Positions 15,595 to 24,765 of a stretch of DNA of 64,000 nt are shown piece after piece. The notes under the pieces were generated by a model. The model saw only the letters and a list, made by a program, of their open reading frames with translations, searched no databases and was not told the origin of the DNA. The DNA is from WJKQ01 sp043810515. GTDB taxonomy: Bacteria; Patescibacteriota; Gracilibacteria; UBA1369; LOWO2-01-FULL-3. Positions within the stretch are counted from its first letter, which is position 1. Each line of letters starts with the position of its first letter. A program made the position numbers and the translations under genes. The stretch covers positions 1 through 64,000 of the forward strand of contig JBDRNZ010000027.1 in assembly GCA_043810515.1 (NCBI GenBank). The letters run 5' to 3'.

Positions 15595-17706
15595 TTAAGT
15601 GAGAGTTCTGCGTTTTTCGACTTCTTTATAAATTTCAAGAATGTCACCATCCTCAAGTTTTACATCTCCGCTGAACTTAATTCCGCAGTCATTGCCTTCC
15701 CCGATTTCCTTCACAACTTCATCAACCTTTCTAAGTGATTCAATCATGCCTTCTCCAGCAATATTATCTTCATCAGTGGCATTTTTTCCTCTGATCACCG
15801 TAATTTTTCCCTTATTTTCAATTTTTCCGCTCAAAACTTTGCAGCCTATGATCATATCTTTTTTCTTTGTGAGGAATATTTGTTTTACGGAAGCTCTGCC
15901 TATAACTACTCTTTCGATTTCCGGCTCAAGAAGTCCGCTCAAAATTTTCTTTATATCTCCCAGAAGATCGTAAATAACGCTGTACATTCGAACTTCCACT
16001 CCTTCGCGGTCAGCTGTTTTTTTGACATGAGGCGAATCAAAATCACTATGAAAAGCGACGACCATCCCGCCGCTTGCTGCAGCCATCATTATGTCAGACC
16101 TCGTTACAGAGCCGGCTCCGCTGTGTATTACCTTGACGGCAACCTCCTCATCCTTGATTTTTAAAATTGACTGTTTTATGGCTTCAAGAGAACCTTTAGT
16201 ATCGGCTTTTACCACAAGTTTCAGAATTTTGTCGGATTTTACGTTCGAAATAATCTGGTTTATGCCACTCATCTTCTCTTCGTTTTCTTTTTTTGAAATA
16301 AGATGGATCTCTTCGGCTTTGTTTTTTGCGGTTTTTTCATCTTTGACAACCTGGAGAATATCACCGCTTTTCGGAGTTGCATGAAGCCCTGCGATAAGAA
16401 CGGGCATGGAAGGTCCGGCCGTGTGTATAGAATTACCAGTATAATCTTTCATCAGCTTTATGCGGCCGTAAGTATTCCCAACTATTATGTTATCCATAAT
16501 TTTTAAAGTGCCGGTATTTATAAGGACAGTCGCAACCGGTCCGAGATTAGGATCAAGATTAGCTTCTATAACGGTGCCGACGGCTTCTCGATCAGGATTT
16601 GCTTTAAAGCCCTCGATTTCAGCAGTCAGAAGAATCATGTCCAGCAGGTCCTCAATACCCTGGCCGGTAAGAGCGGAAACAGAAACAACAATAGTTTTGC
16701 CGCCCCAATCTTCAGGCTGCAGACCTTGTTCGGTCAGTTCGCCCTTTACTTTGTCGGGATTTGCTCCGGGTTTATCTATTTTATTAAGAGCCACGATGAT
16801 AGGAACACCTGCTTCCTTCGCATGATTTATAGCTTCAACGGTTTGCGGTTTTATACCTTCGTCAGCTGCCACGACCAGAATAGCGATATCGGTTGCTTTC
16901 GCGCCTCGCGCACGCATGGAGGTAAAGGCTTCATGGCCGGGAGTGTCGAGAAAGGTTATAAGTTTGCCTTTCTTTTGAACCTGATAGGCTCCAATGTGCT
17001 GGGTTATACCACCGGATTCCTGCGCAACAATATTTGTCTCGCGTATTGCATCAAGAAGCTTTGTTTTTCCATGATCTACATGTCCCATAACGCAAACAAC
17101 CGGGGGTCTTTCTTTGAGAAGATTTTTATCGTCCTCAGAGAGAAGTTTTGAAATGTCGCCCGTCATAAATTCCTCGGCACCCGCAACGGACCTTATCCTT
17201 TTTATTTTTACACCCATATCGTCCGCGATAATCTGCGCCGTATCAAAATCGATCTGTTGATTGATATTTGCAAGAATGCCATTTTTCATCAATTCTCCGA
17301 TGATTTTCGCAATTTTTATGCCGGTTTTTTCCGCGAATTCCTTCACGGTAATGGTATCGGGAATATCAATGGCCTTGCTATAATCAACCTGAACAGATAC
17401 CTGTGTTTTTATTTCTTCTTTTTTTGCATCTTTCCCGGCAGTTTTTTTCCTCTGGCTTTTGATAATTTCTCGTTCGCGTTCCTTTGCTATAAGTTCATCG
17501 TATATTTCCGCAACATCACCTCCTGATGAGGATTCGCCGTCTTCGGCGTCATCCTTCCCGAGTTCATCAAGAACCAGTTCAGCGATTTCGTCGTCAATAA
17601 CGCGGGATCTTGGCGAAATTTCAAAGCCAAGCTCTTTTAATTTTTCTTTAAGATCTTTTAACGACAGATCGAGTTTTTCGGCCAAATCGGCCAGTTTCGT
17701 TGACAT
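15595..17706 (-). CDS. infB: Translation initiation factor IF-2
   Basis: A GTPase that brings initiator tRNA to the 30S subunit and promotes subunit joining. The N-terminal region has an IF2_N segment (residues about 1-60, 'LAEKLDLSLKDLKEKLKELG') and a second one near residue 120. The G domain carries 'GHVDHGKTKLLDAIRETN', 'DTPGHEAFTSMRARGA' and 'ALNKIDKPGANPD', followed by domains II to IV. At 703 residues it is short compared with enterobacterial IF-2 (about 890) because the N-terminal extension is reduced. It heads the long minus-strand run into the dTDP-sugar genes and is divergent from rmuC. Confidence 0.95.
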   Translation of the reverse strand: MSTKLADLAEKLDLSLKDLKEKLKELGFEISPRSRVIDDEIAELVLDELGKDDAEDGESSSGGDVAEIYDELIAKEREREIIKSQRKKTAGKDAKKEEIKTQVSVQVDYSKAIDIPDTITVKEFAEKTGIKIAKIIGELMKNGILANINQQIDFDTAQIIADDMGVKIKRIRSVAGAEEFMTGDISKLLSEDDKNLLKERPPVVCVMGHVDHGKTKLLDAIRETNIVAQESGGITQHIGAYQVQKKGKLITFLDTPGHEAFTSMRARGAKATDIAILVVAADEGIKPQTVEAINHAKEAGVPIIVALNKIDKPGANPDKVKGELTEQGLQPEDWGGKTIVVSVSALTGQGIEDLLDMILLTAEIEGFKANPDREAVGTVIEANLDPNLGPVATVLINTGTLKIMDNIIVGNTYGRIKLMKDYTGNSIHTAGPSMPVLIAGLHATPKSGDILQVVKDEKTAKNKAEEIHLISKKENEEKMSGINQIISNVKSDKILKLVVKADTKGSLEAIKQSILKIKDEEVAVKVIHSGAGSVTRSDIMMAAASGGMVVAFHSDFDSPHVKKTADREGVEVRMYSVIYDLLGDIKKILSGLLEPEIERVVIGRASVKQIFLTKKKDMIIGCKVLSGKIENKGKITVIRGKNATDEDNIAGEGMIESLRKVDEVVKEIGEGNDCGIKFSGDVKLEDGDILEIYKEVEKRRTLT

Positions 17707-17785
17707 AAATTATCGGCACAATAAAAAACAGTGACAGTCTACGTAAAAAGCAACTCAAAGTAAAGTCGACTCAAGAATGATTTTG

Positions 17786-17794
17786 TGCTAATTT
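17786..17794 (+). promoter_or_regulatory. Possible extended -10 for rmuC, implying a leaderless mRNA
   Basis: TGCTAATTT ends six bases before the rmuC ATG at 17801, so the transcript would begin at or within a base or two of the start codon. The -10 is only a moderate match and no -35 is seen. Confidence 0.3.
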
Positions 17795-17800
17795 TCACTC

Positions 17801-18895
17801 ATGCAGACTCTTATAGTAATAATCGGGCTGGCAATCCTCTCGCTAATTGCTTTCGCGATTTATAAAATGAGAGAGCTTAAAAAACCGGAGGATCAAAAGC
17901 TCTTTTTTGAATATATCGAGTCACTTAGAAAAGAGCTCAGAGATTCCACGGCCGAAAGCAGAAAGGAAACCGCTCTGCGTCTCGACAAGATACACGAAAG
18001 GTTGGCGAAAGGCCTTGAGCATTCTTCCGAAACCCTTCAGCGCCAGTTCGGACAGAGCTCCAAACTCATACAGGAAGTCACAGAAAAACTCACAAAACTT
18101 GACGAGACAAATAAACAGGTTCTCGGTTTTTCGGAAAAAATGCAAAACCTCGAAGATATACTTAAAAATCCGAAGCAAAGAGGAATTTTGGGGGAATATT
18201 TTTTGGAAACATTACTTGGCCACGTTCTCCAGCCGAATCAGTACAAAATGCAGTACGAATTTAGAAATAAGGAAATTGTCGATGCTGTGATTTTCTTTAA
18301 AGACAAGCTCATCCCGATCGACGCGAAATTTTCTTTAGAAAAATACAACAAAATAATGCAGGAAAAATCCAAAGTACATCGCGAAAAACTGGAAAAAGAA
18401 TTTAAAATGGACATAAAAAACAGAATCGACGAAACGGCCAAGTACATAAGGCCGGACGAAAATACTACGGATTTCGCTTTTATGTTTATACCCGCCGAGG
18501 GAATTTATTACAATCTGCTGATTTACAAAGTTGGATCACTCGATATCAACGCAAACGATCTCATCGAATATGCTTTTAAAAAACACGTGATCATAGTTTC
18601 GCCGACATCGTTTTTTGCATATCTTGAAACGGTTTTGCAGGGCCTGAAAGCTCTGAAAATGGAGGAGTCGGTAAAGGAAATAATAAAAAAAGTGGGACAG
18701 CTCGGAGGCCATATGCAAAGCTACGAGACGTACCTTAAAAAAATGGGCTCAAGCCTTGGCACAACCGTAAACATGTACAATTCCGCATACAAAGAATTCG
18801 GAAAAATCGATAAAGACGTGTACAAAATTACCGAAGGAGGCGAAGGCGGAAAGGCGGCTGCGATTTTTATAGACAAACCGGTAGCCGAAGACTAA
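17801..18895 (+). CDS. rmuC: RmuC-family DNA recombination protein
   Basis: RmuC limits inversions at short inverted repeats and belongs to the PD-(D/E)XK nuclease-like superfamily. An N-terminal membrane helix (residues 3-22) precedes a long coiled coil (about 30-130). The conserved catalytic-like core follows: 'KQRGILGEYFLETLLGHVL', then 'VDAVIFFKDKLIPIDAKFSLEKY' and 'FMFIPAEGIYYNLLIY'. Length 364 is normal. A possible -10 lies so close to the ATG that the mRNA may be leaderless. It precedes a CARDB protein on the same strand. Presence near an element made of inverted repeats is suggestive only. Confidence 0.9.
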   Translation: MQTLIVIIGLAILSLIAFAIYKMRELKKPEDQKLFFEYIESLRKELRDSTAESRKETALRLDKIHERLAKGLEHSSETLQRQFGQSSKLIQEVTEKLTKLDETNKQVLGFSEKMQNLEDILKNPKQRGILGEYFLETLLGHVLQPNQYKMQYEFRNKEIVDAVIFFKDKLIPIDAKFSLEKYNKIMQEKSKVHREKLEKEFKMDIKNRIDETAKYIRPDENTTDFAFMFIPAEGIYYNLLIYKVGSLDINANDLIEYAFKKHVIIVSPTSFFAYLETVLQGLKALKMEESVKEIIKKVGQLGGHMQSYETYLKKMGSSLGTTVNMYNSAYKEFGKIDKDVYKITEGGEGGKAAAIFIDKPVAED

Positions 18896-18922
18896 AATAC
18901 ATCAAAAATAACCACATAAAAA

Positions 18923-19402
18923 ATGGGAGTAAGAACAAAAACTTTGGTAGCGGTTCTGATGGTCGGGGCGGTCATTGGAATTGTGATTTTGCAGGTTGAA
19001 AACAAAGGGCTTTTCAAAGGACAGATTCTTGAGGGGCCTTCCGACGAAACCGCGGTCACGGCAGGAGAATTGCCGGATTTGAGACCGAAACTCGAAGTGC
19101 TCGCACCTGAAACCGCGGGCGGCGATATCATCGCAAAAACAACAATAGAAAACATCGGCGCGGGATCGGTTATCGGAGGACAGCCCTTTAGATATGCAAT
19201 ATATATAAACGACACGGAAGTTTTTTCAAATAGCGACTCCTACAGCGCTCTTGATCCCGGCGATTCATTCACATTTAAGTATCCGATTCCGCGGACAATT
19301 TACAACTATGGCAACAGCGGAACGGTATCGGTCATCCTGGACACAGATAAATCCATAAAAGAAAGCGATGAATCAAACAACACAGTCGAAGTCCAATACT
19401 GA
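18923..19402 (+). CDS. Membrane-anchored CARDB-domain protein
   Basis: The 159-residue product has one N-terminal hydrophobic helix (residues about 7-24), likely an uncleaved anchor or signal sequence. A single extracellular CARDB (Ig-like adhesion) domain follows at about 55-159: 'PDLRPKLEVLAPETAGGDI', 'TTIENIGAGSVIGGQPFRY', 'SALDPGDSFTFKYP', then the typical end 'DTDKSIKESDESNNTVEV'. Such domains act in surface adhesion or as spacers. It follows rmuC by 27 bases, and its last 35 bases overlap the start of the GDPD gene in another frame. Confidence 0.75.
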   Translation: MGVRTKTLVAVLMVGAVIGIVILQVENKGLFKGQILEGPSDETAVTAGELPDLRPKLEVLAPETAGGDIIAKTTIENIGAGSVIGGQPFRYAIYINDTEVFSNSDSYSALDPGDSFTFKYPIPRTIYNYGNSGTVSVILDTDKSIKESDESNNTVEVQY

Positions 19403-20585
19403 TGATCCCGACAAAGAAAATCTCTCCGCCAAACCACAGCCTGCGCAGTCGGACATTTTGAGCGAGGAAAGAGCAGGTCTTAAGGCAAAAGTCGACGTCA
19501 GCAGAGAAACCCATGAAGAACTTGAAAAGAGCAGAATAACAGGTTTTTTTGAAGGAATTTTTGGCAAAAACAGGGTCTCGAAATTCCTGGCCGGAGTCAC
19601 AGGCTTTATTGCCTCAAAACTGGGACTCGGCAAGAAAGAGATTCCCTGGAAAGAATTTGAAAAGAAAATAGACTCGGAGAGATCTTCCGCGGAGGGTGGA
19701 CCTCTTGATATTGAAAAATACATAGTCGCCCACAGAGCTCTCGGCTACGGAAGACACAAACAAAATTCTCTCTCTGCGATTCTCTCTGCAATAGACGGCG
19801 GCGAGGACCAGCTTGAAATTGATTTGAGAAGAGGCACTGACGGCAAAATATATCTGTCGCATGATCCAATCGAAAACGAAAAAAATCCTTCCGGTAAACT
19901 GACTGCCGTACGCGAGGCACTTGAAGCCGCGGCATCCAATAAAGAACAGGATGTCGCGTTTTTTCTGGACGTAAAGGAAAAGGGGATAATGGAGGAGGTT
20001 GATAATATGATTGCTGAAATTGACGCAAAAAACAGCGGAAGGGAGGGATACATTCCTCTTGCAAAAAGAAATATTGTCATGAGTTTTGATCCGGAAATCC
20101 TGAAAAACGCTCATGAAAAAAACTCTGATCGCCCTCTGATGTTCAGTTATTTTCCGGTGGCTAAGCTCCAGACAGCTTCCGAGGCTAAATCTCAGGGAAA
20201 TATTTTCGGAATATTAAAAAGGCGCGACCTCAAAAAAATATGCGGCTCAATCGACTCACTTACCGGCGGCCATCTGGAAAAGGATTTTGAAGGATTTTCG
20301 GTCAAGGTCGGCGGTAAAAAAATGTCTGATGATAAGGAGGAAAACAAAAGCGCCATCCATATAGAAAGCGAACTTCCGGACGAAAAAATCCTGAAAATGA
20401 TAAGGGAATCAAACGGATATATTTGCGTGCCATTCACACTTGTAACGCCGGATATTATCAAACATGCCCACGAGTCACGAGTAAAAGTGGCAGTGTGGGG
20501 AGCGGAGGGAATAGAAATTCAGCAGGCCATCGTGAATCAGGTGGATTTGATCATAAGCGATAAGCCGGACGTTATAAAAAGCTAA
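19368..20585 (+). CDS. Glycerophosphodiester phosphodiesterase-family protein
   Basis: The GDPD fold hydrolyses glycerophosphodiesters or related phospho-sugars. Residues about 1-120 are a charged helical extension. The catalytic TIM barrel begins near residue 123 with 'VAHRALGYGRHKQNSLSAI' (His-Arg), then 'QLEIDLRRGTDG' (metal Glu and Asp) and 'IYLSHDP' (catalytic His). 'FFLDVKEKG' and the C-terminal 'KVAVWGAEG' and 'VDLIISDKPDVI' match later strands. No signal peptide is visible. The ATG at 19368 overlaps the CARDB gene by 35 bp; no better start is seen. Its end overlaps the convergent helicase gene by 4 bp. Substrate unknown. Confidence 0.8.
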   Translation: MNQTTQSKSNTDDPDKENLSAKPQPAQSDILSEERAGLKAKVDVSRETHEELEKSRITGFFEGIFGKNRVSKFLAGVTGFIASKLGLGKKEIPWKEFEKKIDSERSSAEGGPLDIEKYIVAHRALGYGRHKQNSLSAILSAIDGGEDQLEIDLRRGTDGKIYLSHDPIENEKNPSGKLTAVREALEAAASNKEQDVAFFLDVKEKGIMEEVDNMIAEIDAKNSGREGYIPLAKRNIVMSFDPEILKNAHEKNSDRPLMFSYFPVAKLQTASEAKSQGNIFGILKRRDLKKICGSIDSLTGGHLEKDFEGFSVKVGGKKMSDDKEENKSAIHIESELPDEKILKMIRESNGYICVPFTLVTPDIIKHAHESRVKVAVWGAEGIEIQQAIVNQVDLIISDKPDVIKS

Positions 20586-23392
20586 ACGGCCGGGCATATA
20601 AGCCTGAAATCGCAGAACTGGCAATGAAGAAAACCAGGAGTGGGATGGAAATCGGAAGATTTCAATTCTTTTATAATAGATTCTATTTCATCTTTAAGAG
20701 CATCAAGAGTCGCGTCAGTGCGTTCGGTCGAAACTTTCTCATTATCCTCAATATAATAAAGTGTAAGCTTCGAAACCGGAATTTTAAAAATATCCCTGCA
20801 TGCCAGCGCGTAAATAGAAAGCTGGAGATCTTTCTTTAAGTTCAGGTGGCTCGGCACATGGCCTGTCTTATAATCAATCACCTCATAAGTTCCGTCGGCA
20901 AGTTTATCAATCCTATCAATTCGCCCGTTCAGGACATAATTTCCGATTTTTACGTTAAAAGATCTCTCAAGATACGCCGGTATCATCCACGGATCCTTAT
21001 TCGCGTCATAAAAATTCTTCAAAACGGAAAGGCCTTTCTCCTTTCTGACATCTTCATGTTTTTTGCTCTCATATCCGTACGGAATCCAGTTTCTTTCGTA
21101 AGCGGCCTCCATCAGCCCGAAATCCGCGGTTTCGCCGCTTTTGAGAAGCGTGAAAAAATCTTTCAGTGTGTTATGTACGCTTGTTCCAAAATTCGAGGCG
21201 TGTGATGGCGGAACCGGCACTTTCATGACATATCTGTAATTATATTTGAGCGGACATACTTTGAAAGTGTAGATTTTCGAATAACTCATCCGGTTGGTTT
21301 TTTCGGAAGGCAGATTGAATATAGGTTTGTCCGGTTTTTTGAATTCTTTGAGTTTCTGAATTACGTCCGCGGTTTCCTCATGATCCGTTCTGATTGATTT
21401 TCCGCTTTCCTCAACCTCATCGATAAAAGGGGACTGTTTCCACTTTTTCTTTCCCTCATAAAAATCGCTGAAAGTTATAAAAAGCCTTTTTTTGGCGCGC
21501 GTCATGGCGACATAAAAAAGTCGTCTTTCTTCCTGAATATAAGCGTCGCCTTCCGGATAAATTTCTTTCGTGAGCTCTGGTGGAATTTCAAAAGGATCGC
21601 GTTTTTTGGAATTTGGAAACCGCTGACTTACAACATTCGCGATAAAAACATAATCAAATTCCAGTCCCTTCGCGCCATGAGCCGTCAGAATCTGCACGCA
21701 GTCTCTGTCCGCAAATTCGCCGGCCGACAAAGTTGAGCTCGCTTCCTGAAGAAGATTTACATAGTTCACAAAATCTTCGACGGATTTTTCGTCATTTTCC
21801 CTTTCAAATCTCTTGATCTGCTTTGCGAACTCGTTAATATTTCCAATTTCCTCATACATATCATTTTTAACCAGATGCTCAAGATATCCGGATTCTTTCA
21901 AGAACTCATTTAAAACAAGCCCGATTGAATTTTTCTTGGAAAATTCAATAAGGCGCGTCATTAGATCAAAAATTTTCATAATCTGAGCCTCGGCGCCCGG
22001 AATAACGGCATTCCCGCCCTGAAATTCCTTTTTCAGGTGGAAAAATATATTTTGTTTGTTGGATTTTGAAATAAGATCAAGAATCTCAGCCATAGCGATC
22101 CCGAAAACGTCCATTTTTAAAATTCTCAGAAACGCGATGTCGTTTTTTGGATCTGAAAGAAACAAAGCAGCCGCAACAAGATCTTTTACTTCCTCAAGCC
22201 CGAGAAGTCCTTTTGGATTTCTAACCTGATAGGGGATTCCCAGCGCCTTAAATTCATCAATAAACGGATGGGTATGACTATTTGACCGCACCAGAATTGC
22301 GATTTTTTCAAATGGAACGTCCTCATTTTTATGCAAAAAATCTATTTTTGAAGCCGCAAAAACGGATTCCTCTATGAAATTTGGGAAATGGTGAATTTCA
22401 ACGGGTTCATTTTCCTTAACATTGCATTTAAGCTTTTTGCTTATGCCGGAGCGGACTTCAAGTCTATCAGGATTATTGTACTGAATCAGCCCGTACGCGC
22501 TGTCCAGAATATCAGCGGAGCTTCTGTAGTTTTCAAGCAGGACAACTTTTTTATGATCCGGAAATTTCTCCTGAAATTTAAGGATATTACTCAGACTCGC
22601 GCCGCGCCATTTGTAAATACTTTGATCATCGTCGCCGACTGCGAAAATATTTCCGTGGGCGGCGGCAAGAAGCGTTACAAGTTTGAATTGCGCGTAATTT
22701 GTATCCTGGAATTCATCCACGAAAATATATTTATATTTGTTTTGGTACTCGGCCAAAACAGATTTTCTTTTTTCAAAAAGCTCAATGACTCTATAGGTCA
22801 GATCACCAAAATCCAGATAGTTGTTTTTTATCGCAAGATCCTGGTAAGTTTTGTACGCTTTAGCAATTTCACGCATTTTAACGCCCTCCTCGCCATCAAG
22901 ACCGGCGGCGTACTCATTATAAGCCTCTGGCGTTATAAGTTCGTCCTTGAGCCGGCTGAAATGCTGTATAAGCGAATAAATAAAACGATTCGGATTTCCG
23001 AGCGGCCTGTAATAATCAAGATCAAAGGAAAAAAGATTTTTTTTGAAGAAAAACCACTGATCCACCTGTGACAAAATCTTGAAACCCGGATCTATTCCGG
23101 CTTCCACGCCCGCTTCCCGTAAAATTTTTTCGGAAAATGAATGAAAGGTTTTTAGGCAGAGCTCTTCGTAGCCTATTGGCATCGCCTGGTCGATTCTTTC
23201 GACCATTTCATTCGCGGCTTTATCTGTAAAAGTCAGCGCAAGAATTTCATCGGATCGCGCAACTCCCGAAGTTATAAGACGAACTATCCTTTCGGTTATT
23301 ACACGCGTTTTACCGCTTCCGGCCCCTGCGACAACAAGCATGGGGCCGTTATCGTGATTAACGGCTTTGAGTTGTTCGGAATTGAGTTCCAT
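20582..23392 (-). CDS. UvrD/PcrA-type helicase fused to a PD-(D/E)XK nuclease with a cysteine cluster
   Basis: A superfamily 1A helicase: Walker A 'VAGAGSGKTRVITERIVRLI', 'IFVDEFQDTNYAQFK' (motif II), 'VGDDDQSIYKWRGAS' (III), 'LLENYRSS' (IV), 'ILTAHGAKGLEFDYVFI' (V) and 'RRLFYVAMTRAKKRL' (VI). The last 250 residues are a RecB/AddB-like nuclease: 'NGRIDRIDKLADGTYEVIDY' with the following Lys gives the D...ExK set. One Cys in 'IYTFKVCPLKYNY' and three more in 'HCQFCDFRLICP' at the C-terminus form the pattern of an AddB/Cas4 4Fe-4S cluster. At 936 residues it is longer than plain UvrD (about 720), explained by the nuclease. It probably processes DNA ends. It is convergent with the GDPD gene. Confidence 0.88.
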   Translation of the reverse strand: MELNSEQLKAVNHDNGPMLVVAGAGSGKTRVITERIVRLITSGVARSDEILALTFTDKAANEMVERIDQAMPIGYEELCLKTFHSFSEKILREAGVEAGIDPGFKILSQVDQWFFFKKNLFSFDLDYYRPLGNPNRFIYSLIQHFSRLKDELITPEAYNEYAAGLDGEEGVKMREIAKAYKTYQDLAIKNNYLDFGDLTYRVIELFEKRKSVLAEYQNKYKYIFVDEFQDTNYAQFKLVTLLAAAHGNIFAVGDDDQSIYKWRGASLSNILKFQEKFPDHKKVVLLENYRSSADILDSAYGLIQYNNPDRLEVRSGISKKLKCNVKENEPVEIHHFPNFIEESVFAASKIDFLHKNEDVPFEKIAILVRSNSHTHPFIDEFKALGIPYQVRNPKGLLGLEEVKDLVAAALFLSDPKNDIAFLRILKMDVFGIAMAEILDLISKSNKQNIFFHLKKEFQGGNAVIPGAEAQIMKIFDLMTRLIEFSKKNSIGLVLNEFLKESGYLEHLVKNDMYEEIGNINEFAKQIKRFERENDEKSVEDFVNYVNLLQEASSTLSAGEFADRDCVQILTAHGAKGLEFDYVFIANVVSQRFPNSKKRDPFEIPPELTKEIYPEGDAYIQEERRLFYVAMTRAKKRLFITFSDFYEGKKKWKQSPFIDEVEESGKSIRTDHEETADVIQKLKEFKKPDKPIFNLPSEKTNRMSYSKIYTFKVCPLKYNYRYVMKVPVPPSHASNFGTSVHNTLKDFFTLLKSGETADFGLMEAAYERNWIPYGYESKKHEDVRKEKGLSVLKNFYDANKDPWMIPAYLERSFNVKIGNYVLNGRIDRIDKLADGTYEVIDYKTGHVPSHLNLKKDLQLSIYALACRDIFKIPVSKLTLYYIEDNEKVSTERTDATLDALKDEIESIIKELKSSDFHPTPGFLHCQFCDFRLICPAV

Positions 23393-23404
23393 TTATTTGA
23401 TTCT

Positions 23405-24643
23405 CTACTCCTCCTCAGGCGATTCGGTTTTCTCTTCGATTTTCTCTTCAACGTCATCAGATTTCTCCTCAGCCTTCTCGGATTCTTCAGATTCCGTGGC
23501 CTTCTCAGCTTCTGCGGCTTTTTCGGTTTTCTTTTTTGACGATTTTTTGGGTTTTTCAGTCAGAGCCTTGATGGAAAGGGCGACTCTATGGTCATCGGGA
23601 TCTATACTGATTATTTTTGCTTTTACTTTATCGCCGACCTTCAGAGCTTCAGACGCATCACTTATTTCTTCGGAAGTTATCTCGCTTACATGAATAAGTC
23701 CGTTGATTTCATCATCAAGTTTTACAAAAGCCCCGAAAGGCGTGATTCTGTTGATTTCACCCTCGATAACAGTGCCGATTTTATATTTCTTTGTAGCTTC
23801 AATCCACGGATCGGGAACAAGTCTTTTCATCGAAAGACTGATTTTGTCTTTTTCTTTGCCGATAATCAGAATATCAACTATGTCTCCGATTTTTCCGTAA
23901 TCATGCGGATCCTTCACGTGTCCCCAGGCAATTTCGGAAATATGGACAAGCCCTTCAAGCCCCTCAAAAGTGACAAATATACCGAATTTTACGATACCGC
24001 TTATTTTTCCTTTTACTTTCTGGCCGACTTCAAGCTTGTCAAAAGCCTCGTCTCTCTTAACTTCTTCCGCGGCTTTTTCAGATAAAATCAGTTTTCCGCC
24101 GTCACGATCAAGATTTATAACTTTCACCATCAAAGGTATACCGACCAGTTTTTGCAGTCTGTTTAAAATCTCATTGCTGTCAGCACCGTCAACACGTGGA
24201 TAGTGCAGTGGAGCCAGCTGTGAGACGGGGATAAATCCTTTTATATCATCAACACTCAAAAGAAGACCTCCTTTATTGGCTTCATTCGTAACAACTTCAA
24301 TAACTTTGGAATTTTCATATGCGTCAATAAAATTATTCCATGCTTTCTCCTGGCTTGCCTTTCGAAGCGAAAGAACAACAAGCCCGTCTTCGTTTTCCTC
24401 CTCAAGAATATAAGCGGAAACATGATCGCCCGGCTTCAGGCTTTTTAAAGTTCCCACGCTGTCATGAGCCTCGTGGCCGGTAATTATTCCCGTTGAAATT
24501 CCGTCAAGATCAACCAGAGCTTTATTTTTTGAAACCGAAACTACGGTTCCATCGACCAAAGTGCCCGGAATGGGCTTTTTAATTTCGTGATGTCCCTTTA
24601 AAAGCTGCTCCATTAAAGGACTATCGACATATATATTGGACAT
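23405..24643 (-). CDS. rpsA: 30S ribosomal protein S1
   Basis: Binds mRNA and helps place it on the 30S subunit. Four S1 (OB-fold) domains follow one another at about residues 25-90, 105-180, 195-265 and 280-350 ('GTLVDGTVVSVSKNKALVDL', 'VGQKVKGKISGIVKFGIFV', 'IGTVIEGEINRITPFGAFV'). A Lys/Glu-rich acidic tail of about 60 residues ends the protein. Four domains is fewer than the six of E. coli S1 but usual for many other bacteria. S1 may matter here because genes in this window almost all lack Shine-Dalgarno sequences. The 5' region holds a 9-bp inverted repeat that might be an autoregulatory structure. Confidence 0.9.
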   Translation of the reverse strand: MSNIYVDSPLMEQLLKGHHEIKKPIPGTLVDGTVVSVSKNKALVDLDGISTGIITGHEAHDSVGTLKSLKPGDHVSAYILEEENEDGLVVLSLRKASQEKAWNNFIDAYENSKVIEVVTNEANKGGLLLSVDDIKGFIPVSQLAPLHYPRVDGADSNEILNRLQKLVGIPLMVKVINLDRDGGKLILSEKAAEEVKRDEAFDKLEVGQKVKGKISGIVKFGIFVTFEGLEGLVHISEIAWGHVKDPHDYGKIGDIVDILIIGKEKDKISLSMKRLVPDPWIEATKKYKIGTVIEGEINRITPFGAFVKLDDEINGLIHVSEITSEEISDASEALKVGDKVKAKIISIDPDDHRVALSIKALTEKPKKSSKKKTEKAAEAEKATESEESEKAEEKSDDVEEKIEEKTESPEEE

Positions 24644-24655
24644 ATAGCCTTATTC

Positions 24656-24708
24656 TGACAGAACGTTTAATATATATTTGCTTTTTGCCGTATGCGGCTG
24701 TTCTGTCA
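24656..24708 (-). promoter_or_regulatory. Stem-loop structure upstream of rpsA
   Basis: TGACAGAAC at 24656-24664 pairs perfectly with GTTCTGTCA at 24700-24708, and an inner GCCG/CGGC stem lies at 24687-24698. It occupies the 122-base space between clpC and rpsA, 13 bases before the rpsA start. S1 is autoregulated through its leader in E. coli, so a similar role is possible; this is inference. Confidence 0.4.
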
Positions 24709-24765
24709 ATAAAATTACCTGCAACTCAAAAAGCAGGAAGATTATATGGATACGATGCCGACAAG

